Made by a program: the position numbers and the translations under genes | Origin: an uncultured Prevotellaceae bacterium | Lineage (GTDB): Bacteria; Bacteroidota; Bacteroidia; Bacteroidales; Bacteroidaceae | Direction: 5' to 3' | Length of the DNA stretch: 64,000 nucleotides | NCBI GenBank assembly: GCA_900315455.1 | Contig: OMZE01000018.1 | Coordinates: forward strand, 1-64,000 | Shown here: positions 42,581 to 51,142 of the stretch, piece after piece | Layout: every line of letters begins with the position of its first letter | Numbering within the stretch: position 1 is the stretch's first letter | The notes under the pieces: generated by a model | What the model saw: the letters and a program-made list of their open reading frames with translations, nothing else | What the model was told of the DNA's origin: nothing | Database searches by the model: none

Positions 42581-44827
42581 ATGAAACGTCTCATCATCAT
42601 CATTGCTGTCGTCATAGGGTTCGTGCAGATGGCCATGGGTCAGGAAGACCCCCCTCGCAAGAAAGTAGCCCTCGTGCTTAGCGGAGGCGGCGCCAAGGGC
42701 GTTGCCCACATCGGTGTGCTGAAGGTGCTCGAGCGGGCAGGGATGCCCATCGATATCATCACCGGCACCAGCATGGGCAGCATCATCGGCGGTCTGTATG
42801 CCTGTGGCAACGACGCCATGCGGCTCGACTCCATCGTGCGCTCACAAGACTGGACAGAAGTGCTCTCCGACAAAGACGACCTGAGATACCAGAGTCTGAA
42901 AGAGCGCGAGCACCACAACACCTATGTCTTCTCCACCAGTCTGAGGCTGAAGAAAAAGAGAGGGAGCGGGAGCAGCATCGGTGGCGGTTTCATCATCGGC
43001 AAGAACATCGGCAAACTGCTCCATACCTTCACCATCCCTTATACCGACTCCATCGACTTCAACACCCTCCCCATCAGGTTTGCCTGTGTAGCCACCAACG
43101 TAGTAGACAACAGCGAGCAGGTGTTTCACAGCGGTGTGCTGAGCGAGGCGATGCGGGCGAGCATGTCGATTCCCGGTGCTTTCGCTCCCGTGAGGAAAGG
43201 CGACAAGGTGCTCGTTGACGGTGGACTGCGCAACAATTATCCCGCCGATATTGCCAAGGAGATGGGTGCCGACTATATCATCGGCGTATCGGTGGCAGCC
43301 AAACTGAGGACAGCCGAACGGTTGAAGTCCACCGGCGACATCCTCCTGCAGATTGTTGACTTCAACACCAAGAACAAGTTTGATGAAAACATGGCCATCA
43401 CCGACATCCCTATCAACGTGAACACAGAGGGTTACAGCACGGCATCCTTCACCCCCTCTGCCATCGACACGCTGATACAACGGGGCGAAGAAGCCGCCAT
43501 GGAGCACTGGGACGAGATTGTGGCGCTCAAGGAGAAACTATTTCCCTCGGAAACGCCACATCACACACCGGTCGTACAAATACCCACACCCGACAACCCA
43601 TCGTGCAGAATCGGTGAGTTGCGGTTTGAGAACATGACACCCAGCGATGAGACATTCCTCCGCACAAAATTCAAACTCAGAGAAGGCGACAGCATCGATA
43701 TCGAGCGCGCCAACCTCCTTACTATCTCTATTCGTCTTGACCTGTTCTATCAGAGTGCCGATTATCGCGTAGAGAACAATGCCATCGATATGCCCGACGG
43801 CACCAAGGCGGCGAGGATAACGCTCATCGCCGGCCAACCCAAGCCCAACAAGATGAGCGTCGGCATCCGATTCGACAGCAGGGAGATGGTGGCACTGCAG
43901 AGCAACATCGCCTTCCCGCTCCGCAAGCGGCTGCCCATGCAACTCGACTTCACGTTCCGCATGGGAAAGCATATCATGGCGAAAGCCGACTGGGAACTCC
44001 ACCCCACCAACTTCCTCCACCCCACCCTCTCCGTGGCATTCCACCGCAACGACATCAACCTGTACGAGTATGGCACGAAAGCCTACAACCACACCTACAA
44101 CCGACTGGCCGCCGAGGTCGTCCCCCTGTCGTTCTACGTCCGTAATTTCCATATCAGTCTGGGAGCCGCCTTCGACTACTTCTTCAACACCAATCTGCTG
44201 CTCGACCAGGTAAAGGAACATCAGATAGAAATACCCAAGCACGAGCATTTCTTCAGTTATTTTGCCAAAGTGAACTACAACAGCGAGAACAACTGGTATT
44301 TCCCCACACGCGGAAGCAAGTTCTGGGCAAAGTATGGTTACTACACCGACAACTTCGTGAAGTTGTATGATGAAATCGGCATGCACGAGGTAAGCATGAT
44401 GTGGCGCACGAACTTCCCCATTGGCGAGCATCTCGTCTTCCAGCCCATGCTTTATGGCCGACTGCTTCACTGCAAGGAGTCGCCCATCATCCTCAGCAAC
44501 ATCTTGGGCGGAGAATGGTTCGGCCATTATATTGATCAGCAACTGCCGTTTGCAGGAATGGGAAACATGGAACTGCAATGGGACAAACTCTTCGTTGCGC
44601 AGATGCAAGCACAATACTCGCTGACCACCAACAACATCATGTTGCTGAAGTTAGGCGTGGCTCAAGATGGCGACAAATACAAGGAGGTGCTCAAACGCAA
44701 GACCATGTTGGGGGGATCAGTAGGCTACTACTACAACTCGCCCACCGGACCTGTGGGTGCCTCGCTGGGATATAGCAATGTCACCAACAAACTCACATTC
44801 TACTTCAATCTCGGATTTGTGTTCTGA
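42581..44827 (+). CDS. patatin-like phospholipase with C-terminal outer-membrane beta barrel
   Basis: 748 residues, signal peptide about 1-20. The patatin domain (about 28-320) has the oxyanion motif GGGAKG (35-40), nucleophile Ser64 in 'GTSMG' and the dyad Asp213 in 'VDGGLRNNYP'. A POTRA-like stretch follows ('LRFENMTPSDETFLRTKFKLREGDSIDIE'), then a 16-strand-type barrel ending 'LTFYFNLGFVF' with a terminal Phe. This is the PlpD-like type V secreted phospholipase layout. It should hydrolyse phospholipids at or outside the outer membrane. Single gene with its own promoter. Confidence 0.9.
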   Translation: MKRLIIIIAVVIGFVQMAMGQEDPPRKKVALVLSGGGAKGVAHIGVLKVLERAGMPIDIITGTSMGSIIGGLYACGNDAMRLDSIVRSQDWTEVLSDKDDLRYQSLKEREHHNTYVFSTSLRLKKKRGSGSSIGGGFIIGKNIGKLLHTFTIPYTDSIDFNTLPIRFACVATNVVDNSEQVFHSGVLSEAMRASMSIPGAFAPVRKGDKVLVDGGLRNNYPADIAKEMGADYIIGVSVAAKLRTAERLKSTGDILLQIVDFNTKNKFDENMAITDIPINVNTEGYSTASFTPSAIDTLIQRGEEAAMEHWDEIVALKEKLFPSETPHHTPVVQIPTPDNPSCRIGELRFENMTPSDETFLRTKFKLREGDSIDIERANLLTISIRLDLFYQSADYRVENNAIDMPDGTKAARITLIAGQPKPNKMSVGIRFDSREMVALQSNIAFPLRKRLPMQLDFTFRMGKHIMAKADWELHPTNFLHPTLSVAFHRNDINLYEYGTKAYNHTYNRLAAEVVPLSFYVRNFHISLGAAFDYFFNTNLLLDQVKEHQIEIPKHEHFFSYFAKVNYNSENNWYFPTRGSKFWAKYGYYTDNFVKLYDEIGMHEVSMMWRTNFPIGEHLVFQPMLYGRLLHCKESPIILSNILGGEWFGHYIDQQLPFAGMGNMELQWDKLFVAQMQAQYSLTTNNIMLLKLGVAQDGDKYKEVLKRKTMLGGSVGYYYNSPTGPVGASLGYSNVTNKLTFYFNLGFVF

Positions 44828-45017
44828 TTCAGGGCTGGATTTTTAATGAAACAGGACAAAAAATAAAGGACTCAGTTTTTGATGATGAGATGGCAGTTTC
44901 AGCAAACGCTTTCAACCAGGCTCCTTTGATCAAAGACTCGCGGAAGCATAAATAGTTGCAACCATATACTTTAACGTTAAATATCTGATTTTTTCGTTTT
45001 ATTATAGAAATAAATCG

Positions 45018-45025
45018 TACTTTTG
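45018..45025 (+). promoter_or_regulatory. -7 box of the GH3 gene
   Basis: TACTTTTG, 105 bp before the ATG. The gap 44828-45130 (303 bp) holds this box and a long AT-rich leader; I see nothing else in it. Confidence 0.5.
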
Positions 45026-45130
45026 CAGGCCAATTGCCAACAGCCACATTCCCTTCAGAATGTGCTACTTGGTATGAAGTGCATGGAGGCCATGCATACT
45101 TTACCGTATGAATTATTAAGTAAATAAAAA

Positions 45131-46327
45131 ATGAAACAGAAGTTATCATGGATGTTGACCGTCATCCTTACAAGCGGTTTCCTACTGACATCATGTAGCG
45201 ACAACGATGATGCTGAGAAGGAATCATACTATGATTATGAGGTTGAGGAACAATTGAAGCAGATGACTCTGCGTGAAAAGGTGGGCCAGATGTTCTATGT
45301 TCGCCCTGAGGTGCTGGATACCACGATCCATTATGGCCACACTGGCGGAATAGATGTCACTACAGCAGACCTTGCAAACATCAAACTTCGGGCAGTGAAT
45401 GCCACTATGCTGGCCGTGAACGAGAAATATCCTGTGGGCGGCATAATCCTCTACGCTCACAACATAGAAAATGAAGCGCAGTTGGCGGCTTTCATACCCC
45501 AAATCCGTGCCCTCAAGGGCTCGCCCTTACTCTGTATCGATGAGGAGGGAGGACGTGTGGCACGCATAGGCAACAACCCTAATTTCGACGTTGAGAAGTT
45601 TGAGTCGATGGATTCTATCGGCAAGACAGGCGACCCCGCTAATGCTTATTACTGCGGCAATACTATCGGCACATATTTAAAGAAATATGGTTTCGACATC
45701 GACTTTGCCCCGGTGGCTGATGTGAACACCAACCCCGAGAACATCGTCATCGGCAAGCGTGCCTTTAGCGACGACCCTTACGTGGCTGCCCCTATGGTTA
45801 CAAACTATTTACAGGGGTTGAAGGATGCTGGCATTACGGGGTGTATCAAGCACTTCCCAGGTCATGGCGACACCAAGGCCGATACACATTATGGCTACGC
45901 TCAGAGCCTGAAGACATGGGATGAGATGATGAATTGTGAGATGATAACTTTCAGGGCAGGCATTGAGTGGGGATGCCAGTTGATTATGACTGCCCATATC
46001 GCTACTCCCAACGTGACAGGAACAGATTTACCTGCCACAATGTCTTCGCTCATCTTGCAGGACAAGTTGCGCGGTATAATGGGCTATAAGAACATCATCA
46101 TAACCGATGCCATGGAGATGGGGGCTATTACGCAGCAGTTCACAAGTGCTGAGGCTGCTGTGGGTTGTATATTGGCAGGTGCTGACATCGTTCTTGGTCC
46201 ACAGAACTTCATCGAAGCATTTGAGGCCGTTGTTAAGGCTGTGGAGAACGGAAAAATCACCGAGGAACGTATCAACCAAAGTGTCCGCCGCATACTGAAA
46301 CTCAAAATTGAAAAAGGGCATAAGTAG
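45131..46327 (+). CDS. GH3 beta-N-acetylglucosaminidase (NagZ-like) lipoprotein
   Basis: 398 residues. Lipobox 'FLLTSC' with Cys22. Only the N-terminal GH3 barrel is present. NagZ-type hallmarks: 'CIDEEGGRVARI' (135-146), 'KHFPGHGDT' (240-248), the acid/base His253 in 'DTHYG' and the nucleophile Asp326 in 'ITDAMEM'. NagZ-type enzymes cleave GlcNAc from muropeptides or chitin-like oligosaccharides. A lipid anchor places it in the periplasm or at the surface, unlike cytoplasmic E. coli NagZ. Monocistronic with promoter and terminator. Confidence 0.92.
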   Translation: MKQKLSWMLTVILTSGFLLTSCSDNDDAEKESYYDYEVEEQLKQMTLREKVGQMFYVRPEVLDTTIHYGHTGGIDVTTADLANIKLRAVNATMLAVNEKYPVGGIILYAHNIENEAQLAAFIPQIRALKGSPLLCIDEEGGRVARIGNNPNFDVEKFESMDSIGKTGDPANAYYCGNTIGTYLKKYGFDIDFAPVADVNTNPENIVIGKRAFSDDPYVAAPMVTNYLQGLKDAGITGCIKHFPGHGDTKADTHYGYAQSLKTWDEMMNCEMITFRAGIEWGCQLIMTAHIATPNVTGTDLPATMSSLILQDKLRGIMGYKNIIITDAMEMGAITQQFTSAEAAVGCILAGADIVLGPQNFIEAFEAVVKAVENGKITEERINQSVRRILKLKIEKGHK

Positions 46328-46397
46328 CACAAGATGACTATCCCCTGTGAGCCCACATTGCTCCTTCGGCCGATAACAAATGGAGACGAAAAACAAG

Positions 46398-46424
46398 AAG
46401 CCCTGGCATCACGCCAGGGCTTTC
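46398..46424 (+). terminator. terminator of the GH3 gene
   Basis: Stem aagccctggc / gccagggctt with a 5-nt loop followed by TTCTTCTT. The gap 46328-46923 otherwise contains only the next promoter; I see no gene in it. Confidence 0.8.
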
Positions 46425-46787
46425 TTCTTGAATGTTTCAGCAGTCTGTCTTATGTAGTTATGATCTCTTGAAAATCGTTTTTACGTTTGCAAAGATAGGG
46501 AAATAATCAGCGCAAGCCAAATTATCGTCTGTTTATAGTCGAAAAAACAACGCAAACGATTTCGTATACTCTACATCATCCATGATGGTTTAATAAGGAT
46601 TTGCATTGGCGGAAGATGATACTTGGGGGGGCTGAAGTGCGGATTATTGTTACAATCGGGATGAGTCGGAACGAAAAAATGCCCCCTGACCAAAACCACC
46701 TGTAAGCCATCGTATGAAATCTATCATCACAGAAAAGTGATGAATTCTTTCATTTTCCGACAGTTACGTTAGATTTTCCTATAATTA

Positions 46788-46819
46788 TTTGGTCATTTGA
46801 AAGTAAAAGACTATTTTTG
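46788..46819 (+). promoter_or_regulatory. promoter of the beta-barrel gene
   Basis: -33 TTTG (46788-46791), 20-bp spacer, -7 TATTTTTG (46812-46819). A 105-nt leader precedes the ATG at 46924. Confidence 0.75.
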
Positions 46820-46923
46820 TACTTTAAAACTGATTGATTGATTTTTTTCATCGCAAAAGAATAGGAAACAAGTCCCTTTTGGGGCAGATTTCATATAGAT
46901 TATTCATTAAATTTTTATTGGAA

Positions 46924-47526
46924 ATGAAAAAACTGTTTCTTTTAGTAACCATCATGATGGTATCGACCTGTGTTTTTGCTCAGCATGCACCTGGTTCATT
47001 GACATTGCAGCCGCGTATCGGTTTCAGTGCTGCCGACTTCAACAACACTTATGACACCAAGGCCCGCGTAGGTCTGGTTGTGGGTCCGGAGTTCGAATAC
47101 ACTTTGAGCGATCGCTTCAGCATCGCCGCTGGTCTGAACTACTCTCAGCAAGGTACTGAATTGAAAGATTACGATGTCACGGCTAAGTTTGACTACCTTA
47201 CCATTCCCGTCGTGGCCAACGTCTATCTGTTTAAAGGCTTTGCACTTAAGGCAGGCATTCAGCCTGGAATCAATCTCTCTGCCAAAGCAGAAATTAACGG
47301 CAAAGAATCGGACATCAACGAAGATTATATGAATTCTTTTGAGTTTGCCATTCCCGTAGGCTTGTCGTATGAATTCCGCAACTTTGTAATCGACGCCCGT
47401 TACATCTTCGGTGTCACCAAGATTTTCAATGAGGATAAAATCAACAAGGATGGTTTTGAATTCGACCTCGGCAGCAAGAACCTCGGATTCCAACTGACAC
47501 TGGGCTACAAGTTCACCCTGATTTAA
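46924..47526 (+). CDS. small outer-membrane beta-barrel protein (PorT/OmpA-barrel-like)
   Basis: 200 residues, signal peptide about 1-19 ('MVSTCVFAQ'). The mature part is a run of amphipathic strands with aromatic girdles ('FSIAAGLNYSQQGTEL', 'YLTIPVVANVYLFKGFALKAGIQPGINLS', seen as separate strands), ending 'LGFQLTLGYKFTLI'. This is the outer-membrane beta-barrel domain (OMP_b-brl_2) frequent in Bacteroidota. The start at 46924 was preferred because the upstream frame lies before any signal peptide. Function unknown, perhaps structural. Confidence 0.85.
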   Translation: MKKLFLLVTIMMVSTCVFAQHAPGSLTLQPRIGFSAADFNNTYDTKARVGLVVGPEFEYTLSDRFSIAAGLNYSQQGTELKDYDVTAKFDYLTIPVVANVYLFKGFALKAGIQPGINLSAKAEINGKESDINEDYMNSFEFAIPVGLSYEFRNFVIDARYIFGVTKIFNEDKINKDGFEFDLGSKNLGFQLTLGYKFTLI

Positions 47527-47579
47527 TTTTTGTCAAGTGTGGGTGCCTATGACGGCATCTTCATCGACATTTCAAAATA

Positions 47580-47618
47580 GTTCTGCTCATTCGTAAGCGA
47601 GTGAGCAGAACTTTTTTT
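47580..47618 (+). terminator. terminator of the beta-barrel gene
   Basis: A 14-bp stem (gttctgctcattcg / cgagtgagcagaac, one wobble pair) with a 4-nt loop and seven T. Confidence 0.9.
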
Positions 47619-47792
47619 GTGCAGACCAGATTAAGTCCTTCGGCACCGTCTTCCCGAACCTTCTGAAGTGCGTTGTCGTCACCAAGCGAGATTGGCTTTG
47701 CTTTTTATTTTGCATTCCGCTTGGTTTGCACTACTCTGCCGCTGCGCGGCGAAGATACGCACGCTCCAAATATTAATACAACACGGAGATTC

Positions 47793-47835
47793 AGAGGCAC
47801 AGAGAAAAATTAAAACTCTATATCTCTGTGCTTCT
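47793..47835. repeat. imperfect inverted repeat in the gap before hflX
   Basis: Arms agaggcacagaga and tctctgtgcttct (one G-T wobble) around a 17-nt AT-rich loop. It resembles the 'cacagag' palindromes scattered in Prevotella intergenic DNA. The gap 47527-47954 (428 bp) contains no convincing gene; a 66-codon open frame across it has no recognisable features. Confidence 0.5.
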
Positions 47836-47914
47836 ATGTTGATAGTGATACTCGGGGCTTCATTTTGAGTGTTGCCCAATTCGTTACTCAGAATCAAAAA
47901 TAAATCTAGATTTA

Positions 47915-47946
47915 TTTTGAGTTTCTCTCGACATTCATTATTTTTG
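47915..47946 (+). promoter_or_regulatory. promoter of hflX
   Basis: -33 TTTTG (47915-47919) and -7 TATTTTTG (47939-47946), 19 bp apart. The box ends 8 bp before the ATG, so the leader must be very short. Confidence 0.6.
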
Positions 47947-47954
47947 CAAATGCT

Positions 47955-49205
47955 ATGAAAGAATTTGTAATATCTGAGGCACAAGCCGAAACTGCCGTTC
48001 TCGTAGGCCTGATTACCAAGGACCAAGACGAGGCGAAGACAAAAGAATACCTCGATGAATTGGAGTTTCTTGCCGATACTGCCGGCGCAGTGACAGTGAA
48101 ACGCTTCACCCAACGGGTGAACGGCCCCTCGTCGGTGACCTACGTGGGCAAAGGCAAGTTGGAAGAGATACGCGACTACATCAAAGCCGAGGAAGACGCC
48201 GACCGCATCGTGGGAATGGTTATCTTCGACGATGAACTATCCGCGAAGCAGTTGCGCAACATCGAGCAGGTGCTGCAGGTGAAAATCCTCGACCGCACTT
48301 CGCTCATCCTCGACATCTTTGCCATGCGCGCACAGACCGCCAACGCCAAGACACAGGTGGAACTGGCGCAATACCGCTATATGCTCCCCCGCCTGCAACG
48401 TCTGTGGACACACCTTGAGCGCCAGGGCGGTGGCTCCGGCTCAGGTGGCGGCAAAGGTTCGGTGGGCCTGCGCGGTCCAGGTGAGACCCAACTCGAGATG
48501 GACCGCCGTATCATCCTCCAGCGGATGACCCTACTGAAACAACGTCTGGCAGAGATTGACAAACAGAAGTCGACACAGCGCAAGAACCGTGGCCGACTCA
48601 TCCGCGTTGCCCTCGTGGGCTATACCAACGTGGGGAAGTCGACCATCATGAACCTGCTCTCCAAGAGTGAGGTGTTCGCTGAGAACAAACTCTTCGCCAC
48701 CCTCGACACCACCGTGCGCAAGGTGGTGGTGGAGAATCTCCCCTTCCTCCTCGCCGACACCGTGGGATTCATCCGCAAGTTGCCCACCGACCTGGTAGAC
48801 TCTTTCAAGTCGACCCTCGACGAGACCCGCGAGGCCGACCTGCTCATCCATGTCGTCGACATCTCGCATCCCGACTTCGAGGAACAGATTACCGTGGTGG
48901 AGAAGACCCTCGGAGAATTGGGCTGTTCGGAGAAACCGATGATGATTGTCTTCAACAAGATCGACGCCTACCACTGGGTGGACAAAGAGCCCGACGACCT
49001 CACCCCACCGACAAAAGAGAACATCACCCTCGATGAGTTGCGCCGCACATGGATGGCCAAACTCAACGACAACTGCATCTTCATCTCCGCCCGCGAGCAT
49101 ATCAACGTCGACGAACTTCGCTCTGTGCTCTACAAGAAAGTGCGCGAACTGCATGTGCAGAAATATCCCTACAACGACTTCCTCTACCCCGAGGTGGAGG
49201 AATGA
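47955..49205 (+). CDS. hflX: ribosome-associated GTPase HflX
   Basis: 416 residues. The N-terminal HflX domain (about 10-200) has 'AGAVTVKRFTQRV', 'VTYVGKGKLEEI' and the Gly-rich loop 'GGGSGSGGGKGSVGLRGPGETQLE'. The GTPase domain has G1 'GYTNVGKST' (222-229), switch/G3 'LADTVGFIRKLPTDLVDSF' and G4 'NKID'. HflX splits stalled or heat-damaged 70S ribosomes. First of a closely spaced plus-strand group with the DUF4954 and M16 genes (gaps 51 and 29 bp). Confidence 0.96.
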   Translation: MKEFVISEAQAETAVLVGLITKDQDEAKTKEYLDELEFLADTAGAVTVKRFTQRVNGPSSVTYVGKGKLEEIRDYIKAEEDADRIVGMVIFDDELSAKQLRNIEQVLQVKILDRTSLILDIFAMRAQTANAKTQVELAQYRYMLPRLQRLWTHLERQGGGSGSGGGKGSVGLRGPGETQLEMDRRIILQRMTLLKQRLAEIDKQKSTQRKNRGRLIRVALVGYTNVGKSTIMNLLSKSEVFAENKLFATLDTTVRKVVVENLPFLLADTVGFIRKLPTDLVDSFKSTLDETREADLLIHVVDISHPDFEEQITVVEKTLGELGCSEKPMMIVFNKIDAYHWVDKEPDDLTPPTKENITLDELRRTWMAKLNDNCIFISAREHINVDELRSVLYKKVRELHVQKYPYNDFLYPEVEE

Positions 49206-49256
49206 GGAGAATGAAAGGGAAACGATTACAAAAGAAAACAAAAATCATATACATCA

Positions 49257-51113
49257 ATGGAATACAGACAACTTACCCAAGAAGAAATTGCCTTGCTTGA
49301 AGAGCGTGGCTGTAAAGCAGAAGACTGGGACCTCATCACCGTAGCCCCTGGATTCAATGCCAGTTATATCCGCAACACCTCATTCTACGGAGAGATACGC
49401 CTCGGCATCTTCGAGAAAGAGATAGAGGTGAGCAAAGGATTCGTAAAACACTGCGGTATCAAAAGCACCACCCTGCGCAATGTAACCCTAGGCGACAACT
49501 GCCTCATCGAGAACATTGGAAACTTCATCAACAACTACACCATCGGCGACGAGTGCTATATCAGCAATGTGAACACCATAGAGACCACCGAGGGAGCCAC
49601 CTTTGGCGAAGGCAACCTCATCTCCGTGCTCAATGAGGTGGGCGACGGCAACGTGATGCTCTTCGACGGACTGACGAGCCAGTTGGCTGCCTTCATGGTG
49701 AAGCACTACCGCGACAAGGAACTGATGCGCCAGATTTTCAAACTCATCCGCAAGGAGGTGGAGGCCAGTGTGCCCGAACGTGGCACTATCGGCAACAACG
49801 TGAAGATTATCAACACCGGTGAGATTACCAACACCCACATCAACGACGACTGCGAGATCAGCGGTGCCTGCCGTCTGAGCGACTGCTCCATCAAGAGCAT
49901 CCCCGAGGCCAGCGTCTATATCGGTTCGGGGGTCATCTGCGAAAACTCCATCATCTACGACGGCAGTTCGATACTCAACAGCGTAAAACTCGAGAACTGC
50001 TTCGTGGGCGAGGCCTGCAAGATAACCAACGGCTTCGCGGCAGAGAACAGCATCTTCTTCGCCAACAGTTTCATGTCGAACGGTGAGGCCTGCGCCGCCT
50101 TCTGCGGTCCCTTCTCCGCCAGCCACCACAAGAGTTCACTGCTCATCGGAGGTATGTTCTCGTTCTACAACGCCGGTTCTGCCACCAACTTCAGCAACCA
50201 CGCCTACAAGATGGGCCCCATGCACTACGGCACACTGGAGCGCGGCGTGAAGACGGCCAGCGGCGCCTATATCCTCATGCCCGCACAAATAGGCACATTC
50301 TCGGTGTGCTTCGGCAAACTGATGTATCACCCCGACACCCGCAACCTGCCCTTCTCCTACCTCATCGCCTATGGCGACACGATGTATCTGAACCCCGGCC
50401 GCAACCTCACCACCGTAGGTCTATACCGCGACATCCGCAAATGGCCGAAACGCGACAAGCGCCCACGCAGCGGACAGAAGAGCATCGTCAACTTCGACTG
50501 GCTCAGTCCGTTCTCCGCCGGCGAGATACTCGAAGGCAAGCAGGTGCTTGAGAACCTGAGGGCAGCCTCCGGCGACAAGGTGTCGACCTACAACTACCAC
50601 GAATACGTGATCAAGGCCAGCCACCTGCGCCTGGGCATCCAACTCTATGACATGGCCCTCCGCATCTATATGGGCGCCGTGCTCAAGCGCCACAAACTCG
50701 AACTGCCGAAGAGCCCGGTGGGCACCGGCAAGTGGAGTGACCTCGCCGGTCTTCTCCTTCCCGAGACCGAGGAATACCGCCTCATCGATGACATCAAGAA
50801 CGGCACGATTATCGATGTCTACGATATCCTCGACCGCTTCTCTGAAATCCACCACAACTATTCGGAGTATCGCTGGACCTGGACCTACAGGATGATGCTC
50901 GACTACTATGGTCTGGAGACCCTCACCGAGGAGGATGCCGCCAAAATCCACCAAGACTACATCACCGCCCGCCGCAAGTGGATAGCCGAGATACAGGCCG
51001 ATGCCGAGAAGGAATACACCCTTGGCGACGTGGACAAGGAAGTACTCGACAACTTCATCACCCAACTGAAGGGAGAGATGGATTACGAAAACGAAATCAA
51101 GATAGAACCATAA
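49257..51113 (+). CDS. DUF4954 family protein (left-handed beta-helix, nucleotidyltransferase-like)
   Basis: 618 residues, no signal peptide. The N-terminal half is hexapeptide-like ('LGDNCLIENIGNFINNYTIG', 'IGNNVKIINTGEITNTHI'), typical of left-handed beta-helix acyl- or sugar-nucleotide transferases. The C-terminal third is helical ('EYRLIDDIKNGTIIDVYDIL', 'ARRKWIAEIQADAEKEY'). It matches the Bacteroidota DUF4954 family, which is of unknown function and often sits near housekeeping genes, as here. Cytoplasmic. Confidence 0.88.
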   Translation: MEYRQLTQEEIALLEERGCKAEDWDLITVAPGFNASYIRNTSFYGEIRLGIFEKEIEVSKGFVKHCGIKSTTLRNVTLGDNCLIENIGNFINNYTIGDECYISNVNTIETTEGATFGEGNLISVLNEVGDGNVMLFDGLTSQLAAFMVKHYRDKELMRQIFKLIRKEVEASVPERGTIGNNVKIINTGEITNTHINDDCEISGACRLSDCSIKSIPEASVYIGSGVICENSIIYDGSSILNSVKLENCFVGEACKITNGFAAENSIFFANSFMSNGEACAAFCGPFSASHHKSSLLIGGMFSFYNAGSATNFSNHAYKMGPMHYGTLERGVKTASGAYILMPAQIGTFSVCFGKLMYHPDTRNLPFSYLIAYGDTMYLNPGRNLTTVGLYRDIRKWPKRDKRPRSGQKSIVNFDWLSPFSAGEILEGKQVLENLRAASGDKVSTYNYHEYVIKASHLRLGIQLYDMALRIYMGAVLKRHKLELPKSPVGTGKWSDLAGLLLPETEEYRLIDDIKNGTIIDVYDILDRFSEIHHNYSEYRWTWTYRMMLDYYGLETLTEEDAAKIHQDYITARRKWIAEIQADAEKEYTLGDVDKEVLDNFITQLKGEMDYENEIKIEP

Positions 51114-51142
51114 GACTAAACTCCACATCTAAAAGATAACAG

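Noticed and set aside
43538-44614. 358-codon minus-strand frame opposite the patatin barrel
   Set aside because: Antisense shadow of a gene with clear catalytic motifs; composition is His/Val-rich as expected for such shadows.
47668-47868. 66-codon frame before hflX
   Set aside because: Covers the inverted repeat and lacks a promoter and any protein-like pattern.
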